Assembly (NCBI GenBank): GCA_963556255.1
Contig: OY744604.1
Coordinates: 70,415,390-70,479,389, forward strand
Direction: 5' to 3'
Source: Allolobophora icterica
Taxonomy: Eukaryota; Annelida; Clitellata; Crassiclitellata; Lumbricidae
DNA: 64,000 nt
The position numbers and the translations under genes were made by a program. The number at the start of each line of letters is the position of its first letter. The first letter of the stretch is position 1. The notes under the pieces are model-generated. The model made no database searches. It saw only the letters and a program-made list of their open reading frames with translations, and was not told where the DNA came from. Of the stretch, positions 1-11,666 are shown piece by piece.

Positions 1-180
1 TTTTGTTTACATGTAAATTTATTTTATATTGAAGATATTGAAGATAAAAAATAAATCTTTGTTTTCATTATGAATTTCTGAAGTATTTCAGTTCTTTGTC
101 TCTGTTTTTCTGTTTCTGAAGAAAGTTGTCTATATTGAAACATAATATTTTAATATTTGAAGAAATTATCCTCTCGATTA
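1..180. other. AT-rich non-coding sequence
   Basis: AT-rich sequence with no recognisable gene or repeat unit. Confidence 0.5.
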
Positions 181-257
181 TTGTGGGGGCATTGCCCCGG
201 CTCCTCAATTATTGGGGGCACGTGCCCCGGATGCCCCCCAGAGTCTACGCCTATGCA
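181..257. mobile_element. hAT-like transposon end (GC-rich remnant)
   Basis: Two blocks of G-run and C-run dyads (a GGGGGCACGTGCCCC palindrome) are followed by CAGAGTCTACGCCTATG. The ending resembles the CAGNGGCGTAG type of terminus seen intact on the element at 43018-43320 (CATAGGCGTAGC). I read it as the right end of a decayed MITE. No partner end or target duplication was found, so the extent is uncertain. Confidence 0.4.
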
Positions 258-1850
258 TTATACTGCGTAGTTACAGGTAAATGATTTCAGTTCTATATGC
301 CCAATTGATGTTAGTTCGTAACTATGCGCTACACACATTTGGTCTGCGGGGGTCGACCAACTATCGAATTGATTTAAAAAAAATCTTTTCAGTAAAAGAT
401 TAAACATTTCGCTTGCTATTCATAGTCGCGAGTAGGCCCTGTGTGTAGGCCCTAGTTCCCGTAAACGAGCTAAGTAGTAGGCCTATAATGGGCAATAAAT
501 GGGATATTCTTGGCAGTCAATTGTAACGCACGACTCATTGTCACGGTTCTTCAGCTGAATTTAATGACATTTAGTACTATCACAATGCATTTCTAATTCG
601 AGTTTAGTCTTCTGTAAGACGATCTAAATTATGAAATATCTTGATGTACTTAATGACATCAGATCAAAGACGACAGGCGACACGAATAATTTTAAATGCA
701 CCAGAGTCATCAAGGTCGACGAAGACAGAGCAAAGATTCAGTTTATACTGGCTGCACATGACTCGAGCCTTTGCTTACAGCACTCTGGAATCAACTCTCT
801 CCATCGACATGCACTTCTCTTAGTTCTCTATTAGTTGGAGGCCCAAGTGCCTCTTTCGGTTTTCTTAAAACTACTTTCTTTTCACTGGGTCTTTCGCATT
901 GGGAGCGTCGCTGATTTGTGAACACTGTGATAGGTGTCTTATAAAATAATGTACAGGTACTTTACGATACGATATTTACGATCGATTATTCAGCTGTTTC
1001 CCTCGACAGCAACATCTTATACCTAAGGACTTTAAGTTAGCATCAATATTTAAAGTTCTCCTTATGTAGCATGAAACCAAACTGTCAATTCATATCATTT
1101 AAATTATCAATCTCCTCCACATCTGTTGGCACATTTGTAGTTGTTTCTTATACCTTGTGCTAAACGCAGAAGTTTCTCGATAATATTTCTTGGCCTGTGT
1201 GCGGATTTTCTGCTATTAGTTCTTGGATGCCTCCACCTATACAACGGCAACATTGTAGAGTAGATTTCAGACCAGCACGTACGCATGCTATCTGCAAGTC
1301 ATCACTCATGGATTGGATATAGGAAACGAGAGGACAGTATAAGGCGTGACGTTGGCCGTTAACCATGGAGTAGAACATGGCCACTTACAGGTGCAGAGAC
1401 ACGGCATTTCTTCCATAGACGAGAACCGCTATATATATATATATATAGAAACTCCGAACACATTGGCACCTGACGACAATGGATAAATAAATTATCTGTT
1501 TGTTGGGCTACGTAGACTTGCGGGAGCACGCCGCTTGTGACTTTGTTAGTCATCTGAGCATTGCTTTTATACTCTTGTTATTGAATTCAAGCATCATTTA
1601 GCATCTTTAGCTTCAGTTAGGACCAGTGAATATATAGGGCCCATATTGTCTTATGTGTCGGAGCATTTGACCCTGGTCGACACACAGTAGAAACGAATAG
1701 GCAGTTGTACAAGAAGATACGTTCATTTGCGTGCACACTAATTTACATACAGATTCTCCTTCAGGCGTACAACCACCGCATACACTTTAACTCACCTCCA
1801 GCGCTAAGAAATGCCTAAAATAATATCTAAATGCTATAGAAATGGCCATA
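258..1850. repeat. Non-coding, partly dispersed-repeat sequence
   Basis: No coding exon is recognised. The stretch at about 655-1060 (ATCAGATCAAAGACGA, then CTGGCTGCACATGACT, then GCATCAATATTTA) recurs at 14275-14400 and 35825-35995, so it belongs to the large dispersed repeat described at 1851-5070. A short TA run sits at about 1430-1448. The short open frames here look random. Confidence 0.5.
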
Positions 1851-2785
1851 GTTGATGTGAATCTTAAAATCCCGTGTTATGGCGAGGGTTCCGTGCATTG
1901 TGAATGAAACTATCAAATCAACTTCTCTATGTAATTATGTTAGTGTAAGCTAAGCATCGCACTAAGTGGGGATGCTATGCATGTCAATGACCGTTCGCCA
2001 TAACGGCAAACAGCACGCAGGTATAGTTTCATGACAATAGGACTAAATGTTATAGAAACGGCCATAGAAATGTGTGACTCGATAATTCATCGTCATACAC
2101 ACCATCCCCACTTATAGTGTAATGCTAAGTTTGGTGCATCTCTTGCTGATTAACTATGGAGTACTGCTGTATTTACTGGCTATGATAAGTTATAGTCGAT
2201 AACTGCTCTACTCGAATCCCTTCAACTCTCGAATTATTATCGGAAACCAATCGATCACCAACGTAAGAACCCTTAGTAGTAACTTATGATAAATCAAGCC
2301 CAATTCGCAGCCGCGTGAGAAGCCTATAACTTCACGAAAACAGTGCACGTTTGTACCTAAGTACAGTAGGTGCGCAACTGATGTTGCACCGTGGTCTCAC
2401 AGCAAAATGTCGCTTATGTTTACAACCGCGAGTCATCGGCAGCAGATCACATCGTCTATCGGTGTTCCTCATTCTCAATTCTACGTGCTTCAGGAACTCT
2501 AAACTTACTGTAATCTGTCTATTCTAGTAGTGATGCTCTTCGTTGTGTCTGCGAGCGTCCGCGAGCCGATCACTGTTGACTCTAATGGTCAGCTGAACAA
2601 TGTTTGCAAAAACTGATAAATATATGTAATTAATGGCATTTAACATCCTTTAGGTTGGCGCCTGCGAATATTTTTCGATTAGTGACGCTATGTAAATTTT
2701 CTTCATAAATAAAATAAATAAATTTACTGTACGATAGAGCAAAGGTATAGGTCTACACTCTACACTGTTCTACTTTGGTTTGTTT

Positions 2786-2852
2786 CATTATATATATATA
2801 TATTACATATATACATTATATACATTAATATATATATATATATATGTATTAA
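2786..2852. repeat. TA microsatellite
   Basis: Imperfect (TA)n runs interrupted by CATATATACATTATATACATT. Low-complexity sequence. Confidence 0.8.
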
Positions 2853-3952
2853 TTACCGAATAAACTTAATACTAGTTTTACCGGTTATGTTCAATCCCGA
2901 GTCAGAACCTCTTTTATTCGTAATAACCTACTCACTGATCGAATCGTCCAAACTACATGTAATGTTTCTTTTAAATTCCCTACAATCACAGTAAACTAAC
3001 ATATAAAATACTTTCTACTAGGCCACATTACAGCCATGTCGTTCGAGAACTGCTTAAGATAAGCGGTAAAAGGTAAATCCGGTTAAAGAGCCAACGCATA
3101 GAGTAAGAATATCTGGGTGACGATCTGGCTTATTGCTTATGCGTCGATATTTAAATTCCGGTTGGTCCTTTGCATAGGCGGTAGTTACGGGTTTAGGAGC
3201 GAATATGAAATGGTTGTCCTGATGAAGAGTTGGTGTTGTTGCATTCCTGCTTCATGCAATTCATCCCTCAGTCATAGAACCGTGCCTGAAGAGACCGCTT
3301 TGTACTGATGCACTCAGAAAAATTTATTGACGGTTCGCACCTGAACTTACGTCTAACATGCCTTAATGTATTGCGACAAAGTGTTAAATTCGCAAGGTAC
3401 GAGAACCTTTTACAGCTAGACGCATATAATTCATAAACTTTTCATCAAAATTATACCTGATTCAATGTCTGATTACTGGCGTTAATAAATGATCTTGAAC
3501 GAACTTCGGTTAAAATCAGCAGGGCTGTTAATGAAAAACGAATTTCTACGGTTGGATGACATACTGGCCCGTTGGATGAAGTAGGTCACAGTAGCATTAT
3601 TTCCGTAGCTTGACGACATCTTGATTATCATTGCACTACGCGACCTGTTTATGTGTCCCATATATCGGTACAACACTTCCATAACAGGAGATATATGTGC
3701 GAATATTTGTGCAGCTTCGCTGTCACCTTAGAAGCCAATCATAGGTTAAAATATTTACGGCGAGCTTCTGCCAGGAGAGAGACAAAATGCTCTGCTATTA
3801 TGATAGCAGGGTGTAGGCTATTCAAGCAATGATCCATATTTAGTTTGCGCAGTATTAGGGTGGAGTGAAATATTTCAAACAACTCCTATTTGTCAAGTGC
3901 ATTCTAGTTGTGCTAAAAAGTGCAAGCATGGTATAGTAGGGCCTGCACACTA

Positions 3953-4885
3953 GTACCCGGAGTCAGTCGCTAAGCAGTTAGCGACTGACTTGATGAGTTA
4001 GCGACTGACTTAGCGACTCAGTCGACTAAGTCGCATGCTTATCGACTGACTAAGTCGCTTAGACTTATCGACTGACTTAGCGACTTGCTATCGACTTCTC
4101 AGGTAATCAGGTATGTCTATTGGACATACCTGATTATCTAACAATATAATGCATTTCACCGCATACAGTATTGACCGTGCCATCATTTCCGTGGGCATTA
4201 GATGAGATCCTGTCACCCATATGTCACTCAATACGGGTCCAATATGGGAATATGGGTCCTACATGGGCAGACCGATAACTGTGAAAATTAATGTAAATGT
4301 GAATTTGTGACACATTTGAGTGTTTATAAAAGGAATTAAGCCTATCACTAAGTCCAAGCCAGTGATATTTCAGTTTTGAACATAGGCGTAATTTGTGGGG
4401 TGTACGAGGGGTAACCGTACCCCCACTTTTTGGACTGGGGGGTACCGTAACCCCCACTTTTTAAACATGCCAATCAATATTTTATTGCCGTGCCTTAGTC
4501 TCTGCCTTGTTTTCTGTGGGTAGACAGAGTGAGGAGTATAATGTATACCACAATAGGACCATACTTAGATATACACGGGTTAACCGAGAGCCAGAGGAAC
4601 TGAGTCACAGGCAGTCGGACTTTCAGCCACACAAGTAATATCGACAGACTGACCGCCGTGATCGGTCCGCAGGCCAGGCGCCACAGATCTGGGCGACAGT
4701 TCTTTTGATTATATATGATCAGCTATTAACTAGTGGAAGACTGTTCTGTCATTGTTTACTTGAAAACCGCGATTAAAACAAGCAAAATATTAAGTGAACG
4801 AAGTCGCTAGCAGTCGATAGCTTAGCGACTGGTTTCGACTTGAGGGCTTAGCGGCGGCGGCGGCGGCGGATGGCGGCGGCGCCGG
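3953..4885. mobile_element. Foldback element with TTAGCGACTGACT repeats
   Basis: The left end (about 3958-4105) is built from short degenerate direct and inverted repeats of GTCGCTAAG / TTAGCGACTGACT. The right end (about 4798-4885) carries the same motif followed by a GGC-triplet tract ending GCGCCGGGG. The outer termini are complementary (CCCGG / CCGGG). Compared with copy B near 16290, this block interrupts the host repeat, which supports insertion. The flanks are only partly matched (ACTAGTA versus ACTACTA), so a target duplication is not proven. The right end recurs inverted at 41637-41760, showing the family is dispersed. A G/C-rich dyad block lies inside at 4383-4463. Confidence 0.5.
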
Positions 4886-5070
4886 GGACTACTACACACA
4901 CTATGCAAATATTTGCACTTTTGCCTCAGTCCCGTGCCATCAACTGACCGCACAATTGAAAACTTGCTGAAAACTAAGAAATAGTTTATTAAGTCCACGA
5001 TTTGATTTCTTTTCCTCGACTCAGTAACGTTTGGCTATTGCATAGTATTATGTACAGTTTCAAATCTCAA

Positions 5071-5776
5071 TACAACATTCAACTCCGTGCTGAAAACCTG
5101 AGGATATGGTGGAATAATTGTTTCTTGTGAAAATTTTTCGTTGTTGAAAAAATTAGCGTTGCTAGATCGTTGGGCTCCTTTGCAAACATGTAGCAGAGCG
5201 TTATGTTTGTCTCGAAAGGATATAATTGTCTATCACTCACTGTCCTTTTCAGACGTGGGTGGGTCGGGAGCGTTTCGAGTAGATAACCTGAAGCGGCGTA
5301 ATATAAATCCTCGCAATGAATGATTGAATGAAAATAATGCGACGATTGACAGTCTTTTGGCGATCAGATGTGGCTGGTTTGCATGGCAGTAAATAGAAGG
5401 AAGATATGTGGTATGTCTTCTAGAAGCAAAGTTTAAACGTACTCTGCATTGGTTCACATAATGTGAGCTGTCACTATGACAAGATGCCCCAGATGATGGG
5501 AAGATCAGACGGTCAGGGAGAGGATTGATGTGTAACTTCTATATATTCAGTGTCCATTGCAAAGTGTGTAGGGCCTAAGTGTAGGAATTCTTGAACAGGT
5601 GACACTTTAATTTGGAATGGAATACGAATACATGAGAGTTAAAATACACGATTGAAGCAGGTGATGGTAATTGAGTGACGACATTGGGCTGGAAACATTG
5701 GGATAAGATCTGAAGCGGATGCGTAGAGGGATTTGTTTCTACCCTATCCGCCAAATCAAAATACTTATTTGCAAAC
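5071..5776. other. Non-coding stretch
   Basis: No gene recognised. The frames present are short and without motif similarity. Confidence 0.4.
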
Positions 5777-5926
5777 ATGGAGAACTTATGTTCTACTACG
5801 GTAAACGTTAATTAATGTAAACAGGATTCGAATGAGGAATGTTTCTCTAAATGTTTCAACTTACTGTGTAGGTCTGACTAGAAAAGAATTAAACACTTTG
5901 TGTGGAGATTTGTGTTTAAAATGCAC
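5777..5926 (-). repeat. R1 downstream flank, paralogous to R5 flank
   Basis: Sequence beginning CATGGAGAACTTATGTTCT, through GTAAACGTTAATTA and AACAGGATTCG to AAAAGAATTAAA, matches 58277-58390 downstream of R5. This places 5.8-10.3 kb and 58.3-62 kb in one duplicated unit. Confidence 0.75.
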
Positions 5927-7332
5927 GATTATACAATCACACATCCAGCTAAGTATACAGGCAGAAGTTTACACTGGCGTCGAATAGGTAAAAGTCTAGT
6001 CATTATACAATCACACATCCAGCTAAGTATACAGGCAGAAGTTTACACTGGCGTCGAATAGGTAAAAGTCTAGTCATTATACAATCACACATCCAGCTAA
6101 GTATACAGGCAGAAGTTAACACTGGCGTCGTATAGGTAAAAGTCTAGTCATTATACAATCACACATCCAGCTAAGTATACAGGCAGAAGTTTACACTGGC
6201 GTCGAATAGGTAAAAGTCTAGTCATTATACAATCACACATCCAGCTAAGTATACAGGCAGAAGTTTACACTGACGTCGAATAGGTAAAAGTCTAGTCATT
6301 ATACAATCACACATCCAGCTAAGTATACAGGCAGAAGTTAACACTGGCGTCGAATAGGTAAAAGTCTAGTCATTATACAATCACACATCCAGCTAAGTAT
6401 ACAGGCAGAAGTTTACACTGGCGTCGAATAGGTAAAAGTCTAGTCATTATACAATCACACATCCAGCTAAGTATACAGGCAGAAGTTAACACTGGCGTCG
6501 AATAGGTAAAAGTCTAGTCATTATACAATCACACATCCAGCTAAGTATACAGGCGGAAGTTTACACTGGCGTCGAATAGGTAAAAGTCTAGTCATTATAC
6601 AATCACACATTCAGCTAAGTATACAGGCAGAAGTTAACACTGGCGTCGAATAGGTAAAAGTCTAGTCATTATGCAATCACACATCCAGCTAAGTATACAG
6701 GCAGAAGTTAACACTGGCGTCGAATAGGTAAAAGTCTAGTCATTATACAATCACACATCCAGCTAAGTATACAGGCAGAAGTTTACACTGGCGTCGAATA
6801 GGTAAAAGTCTAGTCATTATACAATCACACATCCAGCTAAGTATACAGGCAGAAGTTTACACTGGTGTCGAATAGGTAAAAGTCTAGTCATTATACAATC
6901 ACACATCCAGCTAAGTATACAGGCAGAAGTTTACACTGGCGTCGAATAGGTAAAAGTCTAGTCATTATACAATCACACATCCAGCTAAGTATACAGGCAG
7001 AAGTTAACACTGGCGTCGAATAGGTAAAAGTCTAGTCATTATACAATCACACATCCAGCTAAGTATACAGGCAGAAGTTTACACTGGCGTCGAATAGGTA
7101 AAAGTCTAGTCATTATACAATCACACATCCAGCTAAGTATACAGGCAGAAGTTTACACTGACGTCGAATAGGTAAAAGTCTAGTCATTATACAATCACAC
7201 ATCCAGCTAAGTATACAGGCAGAAGTTAACACTGACGTCGAATAGGTAAAAGTCTAGTCATTATACAATCACACATCCAGCTAAGTATACAGGCAGAAGT
7301 TAACACTGACGTCGAATAGGTAAAAGTCTAGT
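5927..7332. repeat. 74-bp minisatellite, 19 units
   Basis: Unit starts of CATTATACAATCACACATCC fall at 6001, 6075, 6149 and so on, every 74 bp without any indel, after a first unit at 5927. The span of 1406 bp is exactly 19 x 74. Units differ by a few substitutions: GTTTACAC versus GTTAACAC, CTGGCG versus CTGACG, and single changes such as CATTCAGC. The array lies just past the 3' end of R1. The same sequence is present once, diverged, at 58434-58500 behind R5, so the array is a local expansion of an ancestral single-copy segment. Confidence 0.97.
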
Positions 7333-7618
7333 CTTAGCCGAGTTTCTTATTTTCCAATCAATGACAAAGACGTGCAAAACGTAGACAAATGTTTAAATTC
7401 TAAATGCAAACATACAAAATAGCGAGGATTATAAATTCTGGCTAGTTAAATTCGCATATTGCATTTACAAGACAATGATTTGGACAACGCTGGTGACACT
7501 AACTAGTGTATTGTGCAACGAATCAACTAAATTTGTTTGTAAACACAAAAGAACAGTACCGTAACTAAATTGTTCGCGGTAGAAAATAGACATGCGCTTG
7601 TCAGCGACGTTTCTTGAC
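7333..7618 (-). other. 3' flank / probable 3' UTR of R1
   Basis: Aligns with the sequence downstream of R5 (58500-58774) and R4 (about 49805-50300). Shared words include TTTACAAGACAATGATTTG and GACAACGC. Conservation beyond the stop suggests transcribed 3' UTR or simply recent duplication. No clear poly(A) signal was located. Confidence 0.5.
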
Positions 7619-7992
7619 TCATGCCTGACTCATCACTTGCACGGCCGTTGAGTTACCGATGACGTTTATGACGCTTGTGGCATTTTCACCATTCTCGTGG
7701 CGTCGTGTTTTGCAGAGCTTCTGCCGCAGATACTTTTTCACTGGATCCAATTTGGCAGCGTAGATGAACGGATTGAGACAGAGGTACAAAAAGGCCAGTA
7801 ACATCGAAACGTAGCGGATTTCGGAAGTGAAAACTTTTATAATGCGCAGATTATAGAGAAAGAAGTAGATGCGATTTAGAGACCAACAGAAAACAAAACA
7901 AACCGAGATTATGAGAAAGGTTTTGATGACGTTCATTTGGGTTTTCATGGCGTTCTGCTGAGCAGCGCTCTTCATCATGTTGTTGAAGTTAA
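7619..7992 (-). CDS. R1 class A GPCR, exon 2 (TM6-TM7 and C-tail)
   Basis: Second coding exon of R1 (join 9510-10110 and 7619-7992, minus strand; 324 residues). The acceptor TGTGCAG at 7993 joins G|TT, making Val201. It encodes the end of intracellular loop 3 (AAQQNAMKTQMN), TM6 with FxxCW (W237 = 6.48), TM7 with NPFIY (274-278 = 7.49-7.53), helix 8 (KLDPVKKYLRQKL) with a likely palmitoylated Cys294, and a short tail ending VMSQA before TGA at 7619-7621. The near-universal Pro6.50 after CWx is replaced (CWSLN), as in all family members here. This exon is closest to exon 2 of R4, not R5, although R1 exon 1 is closest to R5 exon 1. The ligand is unknown. Confidence 0.93.
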
Positions 7993-9509
7993 CTGCACAT
8001 TAAAGAAGAGAAAATCATTAAATGCACTTAGTACAAGTTTGTTTTCTATGCAACTATGACTTCTTTTTTATGGTGTGTGTGATCAAAGCGCAGAAGAATG
8101 TGATAAGAAGGCAAATGTTAAAGAAACAAATGGACAAAATTAATTTATCTGACTAAATAAAGGTTCATTCATATTACCCATAGCTTGAAAAAGTATCGGG
8201 TTATACTGAAAACCTTTGGATTGAGTAAGTTAATGTATACACAGTGATAAGCTTTTGGAAAAAGGCGATGAAGAGATCATATGAAGACAGAATCGATGCT
8301 TGGGAACTAGCGTCGAACTTATGACGATTATGATGATAATAGCGGCAGTGGTGAAGACAACGATGCTGTTGATAATCATTGCAATAATGCAGTTGATCAT
8401 AACGCTGGACCTTTAGAAATAATTATCTTAGTAACAGAAAATACATATTTTGAGCGTTACTTTTACAAATATAAAAATAATATAACTTAATTTAGACTGC
8501 GGTTTCTTCCATACTTGTGGAAGGCCTAGGCCCATTTTCAAAATGATTTCTTAATTCGTTTTGTTCTGTGTGATATTTCTATTGGGTCTAGACTCTAGAA
8601 TAAATCAGACGAAGCACATTGTTCATTATTTTGCCTCTGAGAATCTGAACTAATCTTGGCGAATCTTTATGATCACTTGGCCAGAAGCTGGGACGTCATT
8701 TGGGGATGGGCGGGGGGCAGATTACACATTGCAAACTGAATTTCAAGTGCTTAAACACGGTTTTGTTAATTCGTGTTTGACTATTTCGAACTGTTTGTTC
8801 ATATTGTAAGTCCAAGTGGCTACATTCGACCTCATTGGTTAGTTTTGCCATGGGGTCTTATCCATCGTGGTACTACTAGCGTGTTCTTTATCATTGTAAC
8901 GATTAAAAACTCTCATAAAGACGGTCGGTAAAGTGATCACGTTAAAGATTTTCTCATGTTTGAATAAATTATGCTTAAGAGAGACCAGATTATCATTTGG
9001 TTTTAGTTTAACCAGTGCCGGGTTTAGACTTGGTGAGGCCTAAGCTTTATAAAGCTTGGTGGACCCTGGTTAAAAATTACACCAGAAGGTTTCACAAAAC
9101 TATAAAACATATGCCATTCAAATATTTAATAGCTAGGCATTTAAAGTGAAAAATTCACATAATTTTCAAAAGTGAATGCATTTACTCAGGCAAGCCGTTT
9201 AAAACGTTCTACATAATATATATACATAAATATATATACAGTAGACCACACGTAAAATTTAAATTCCCTAAAAAATTCTGAATTTCTTAATCTATTTTGA
9301 ACATTTCACCCTTTCAAATGCTTGCTCTAAACACAGGACATGTCAAGGACCAACTCGACAGCCACAGTCCATATTCACGCCTAATTAATTGATCAATCTC
9401 AAACCAATTTCATTATCTTAACGTTGCAGCAATTTAATAGACCGTTGATTTGATTTCTCTGCCTCATCTTTGGTAGGCTTAACTATATTTTGAGACACGT
9501 AGGGCCTAC
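7993..9509 (-). other. R1 intron (1517 bp)
   Basis: Phase-1 intron between exon 1 and exon 2. The donor reads CCAG|GTAGGCCCTACGTG. In R2 to R5 the same place reads CCAG|GTACGTG, so seven bases have been inserted just after the GT, creating a TAGGCC-type word. The exon-2-proximal 150 bp, with the words TATGACTTCTT and GTGATCAAAGCGCA, recurs at 21835-21875. A G-rich patch lies at 8700-8715. No other gene is seen. Confidence 0.8.
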
Positions 9510-10110
9510 CTGGAAGTATACGCTTTTGTGTGACTTGCAGAATTCGTGAATAGCAAAACACGAAGACTACCAGCGGCACAATGAAGGCCATCAGAAACCT
9601 ATAGACAGCGTAAGCGGTGGCATTTACACCAGCCGGAAACTTAGCGTAAACGACGCATTGACCATTCCAGACATCATTGCTCAATGTCCCAACAACAAGG
9701 TTCAACATTAAGTCAACGTTTACCCAAGTCAAGGCAATCGCCACAAAGTACATCCACGGACGAAAGTGTCTCTTATGGAATACCGCATGAACTATTTTCA
9801 CGTATCTTTCCAGAGTCAAGATTACAAGATTGGCTGTTGAAGAACCTAGGAAATACCATACCATACCCTCGGCGGTTACAATTTTACAGACAGCGCTTCC
9901 TATAGTGATGCTGTAATCGATGTCCAGTAACTTAACGCTGTAGCTAATCACAAGCTGTAAACAGCAAATGAAATCCAGGGTCATCTGATTGAAAACAATG
10001 GCCATCTCATACTTTCGAGCCTTTGACTGTACAAGAATCAGAAGCATTAGTAGGTTTGCGATTCCGCCAATGATTCCCATCGCTATAACTGACGCTTCGA
10101 ATGCATGCAT
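9510..10110 (-). CDS. R1 class A GPCR, exon 1 (TM1-TM5)
   Basis: 200 codons plus one base. Starts at ATG 10110 (MHAFEAS), with an in-frame TGA about 20 bases upstream unless an upstream exon is spliced in. TM1 begins almost at once (Asn19 = 1.50), so the extracellular N-terminus is only about six residues. Other landmarks: Asp46 (2.50); Cys75 above TM3, pairing with Cys152 in loop 2; Glu101-Arg102-Tyr103 (ERY for DRY); Trp129 (4.50); sequon N163AT; Pro179 (5.50); Tyr187 (5.58). The NLVxLTLERYxKIVH block resembles a group of expanded orphan receptors of marine invertebrates (recalled, not searched). It is probably a plasma-membrane receptor signalling through G proteins. Confidence 0.94.
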
Positions 10111-10330
10111 TTCCAGAATTATTCGTATTCAACCTGCACAATGTATCAAAATGAGGAATCGCAGAAAAGAAATTTCAAGTCCAGATTTTCATAAAAATAC
10201 GCGCGAGTTTTCGATTGCGGAGTATAATATTGAAAAAGTGACTGTGGTTTAACGAATGCATGCAGCGTCTGTGCGCAGCGCATTCCCTCAACCTCTTCTG
10301 TTAATTGGAGGCGTATGCGCATCGCGCAGT
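10111..10330 (-). promoter_or_regulatory. R1 upstream region, conserved in the cluster
   Basis: On the minus strand, a TATTATACTC TATA-like box (plus-strand AGTATAATAT, 10221-10230) lies about 115 bp before the ATG. GTTGAATACGAATAATTCT directly before the ATG is shared with R5. A GGCGCATGC-like GC block at 10280-10325 recurs upstream of R2, R4 and R5. This is consistent with a common core promoter, but no transcription start was observed. Confidence 0.4.
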
Positions 10331-10840
10331 TTCAAACATACATCAAAATTGCTTCATGCAGGTTGCTTTGGCATCCTTTACGCCCTGAGATTATTACGTG
10401 AGCGTTAAAGATCGTTAAATGTTTCCTTCACGCAGAGCACCTTTTATTTGATATGAAGTGTTCCGTTCTGACGTCGAGGGTGGCAGGTGGCACTTTCGTT
10501 ACAGTCTAATAGATTGGCATACTCATTCATGCTCCCTAGTCAAGTGATTTTTTCCCACTAATATCCTGACAAGAAAAACTAATGAAAAACCTGTATCACG
10601 AAGAACTTCGCCCTTCAGAAATTCCACACAGCCAACCGGTGTTTTCATCTCAGTTCCATGTTTCCCCATTCTACAAGTCTCTTCTGTAACGCTCGCTTTG
10701 CATCTACATCTTAATTCAACCTCTCTGTCTGACAGGTTTTCACTTCCTTCGTTTGCTCCTAAACTTTCAGAATCGGTGGAAGTTGACGAACATTTTAAAA
10801 GTTTTCCAACCCGCTCCTGACGACGCCGTTTTTTCCTTCC

Positions 10841-10947
10841 TGTCTCTCTCTGTCTCTCTCTCTGTCTCTCTCTCTGTCTCTCTCTCTCACTCGCTCACTC
10901 TGTCTCTCACTCTCTCTGTGTCTCTGTCTCTGCCTGTCTCTCTCTTC
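10841..10947. repeat. CT-rich microsatellite
   Basis: Imperfect (TC)n with TGTC interruptions. It explains the Ser/Leu/Val-rich open frame across it. Confidence 0.9.
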
Positions 10948-11617
10948 CACTTTTGTTTTCTGGTTATCGCACCCATTCGACGTTTCCAGGGAGTCTGTAA
11001 TCCTGTCACTTTCTGCGAAGCATTCATTCTAATCCTGCAGCTTTTACACGAATACCCAGGTCGGTTAAAAAGAGTGGCAATTTTAGCTGTCAGCCATTTC
11101 CGATTTTAGAATATTTACCTGCACATAGGCCTACTTTTTCTTGCTCGATTCCTACTTCAGAAATGTCCTTTCAGTTCTTCATATTTTTCAGTCAGGTATG
11201 ACTTAAGCGGGTGCTTTATGTTTCCGTCGGGTGCTTTGACATATGTATCGGCTGAAAAGCTTTTTGGCGCGCTTTGTCTCAATAAAAGCTCCAACTCAGG
11301 TCTATAAAAGAGATACTACTCCTTTAAGAGAGGGCTCTTCAGTACCGAAAATGCAGCCTGTGTGACATATGGAGCGATGAGTTTTCGAGCTTCACTTAAT
11401 TCAGTCATCCAAGCCATTTTTTAAATTCTAATCATAGATTCAAAGAACATGGAACTAAGAGGCTGAAAAGGATACATTACGATGACTGTGCGACGGTAAA
11501 CTATCTTGTTTTTATTAGATCCACGCCACACCTCTGGAATAACATTTATAAATTTAAATCTCTTGCTTCATACTTTTCATTCATCTAATCTTATCTAGTA
11601 ACTTCAAAGGCGCCGTT

Positions 11618-11666
11618 GTCACATGCACTAAACAAAAATAGTTTAGTGCCCATCACTGTCAATCGA
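11618..11666. mobile_element. hAT terminal remnant
   Basis: AATAGTTTAGTGCCCATCACTG matches the right terminus of the hAT element ending at 18242 (AATAGTTTAGTGCCCATTACTG). A solitary end fragment. Confidence 0.6.

Larger units (their letters stand above)
1851..5070. repeat. Large non-coding dispersed repeat, copy A
   Basis: A series of modules recurs in the same order in copies B (about 14.2-18.3 kb), C (35.8-40.6 kb) and D (44.4-49.5 kb). The modules are: CGCCATAACGGCAAACAGC near 2000; the CTTCAACTCTCGA to GTAGGTGC block at 2215-2420; the GGTAAAAGG block near 3065; the TTCGGTTAAAATCAGCAG to TTTCCGTAGCTTGAC block at 3505-3625; ACTGACCGCACAATTGAAAA near 4945; and CCTCGACTCAGTAACGT near 5018. 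No conserved reading frame is visible in any copy. It is probably an old transposable element or segmental duplication of unknown class. A foldback element is nested at 3953-4885. Confidence 0.6.

Noticed and set aside
5927..7332. CRISPR-like regular array
   Set aside because: The whole 74-bp unit repeats, with no variable spacers, and the genome is animal. It is a minisatellite.
10753..11109. 118-codon plus-strand frame with a Ser/Leu stretch
   Set aside because: Its core is the CT microsatellite and the rest has no similarity I recognise.
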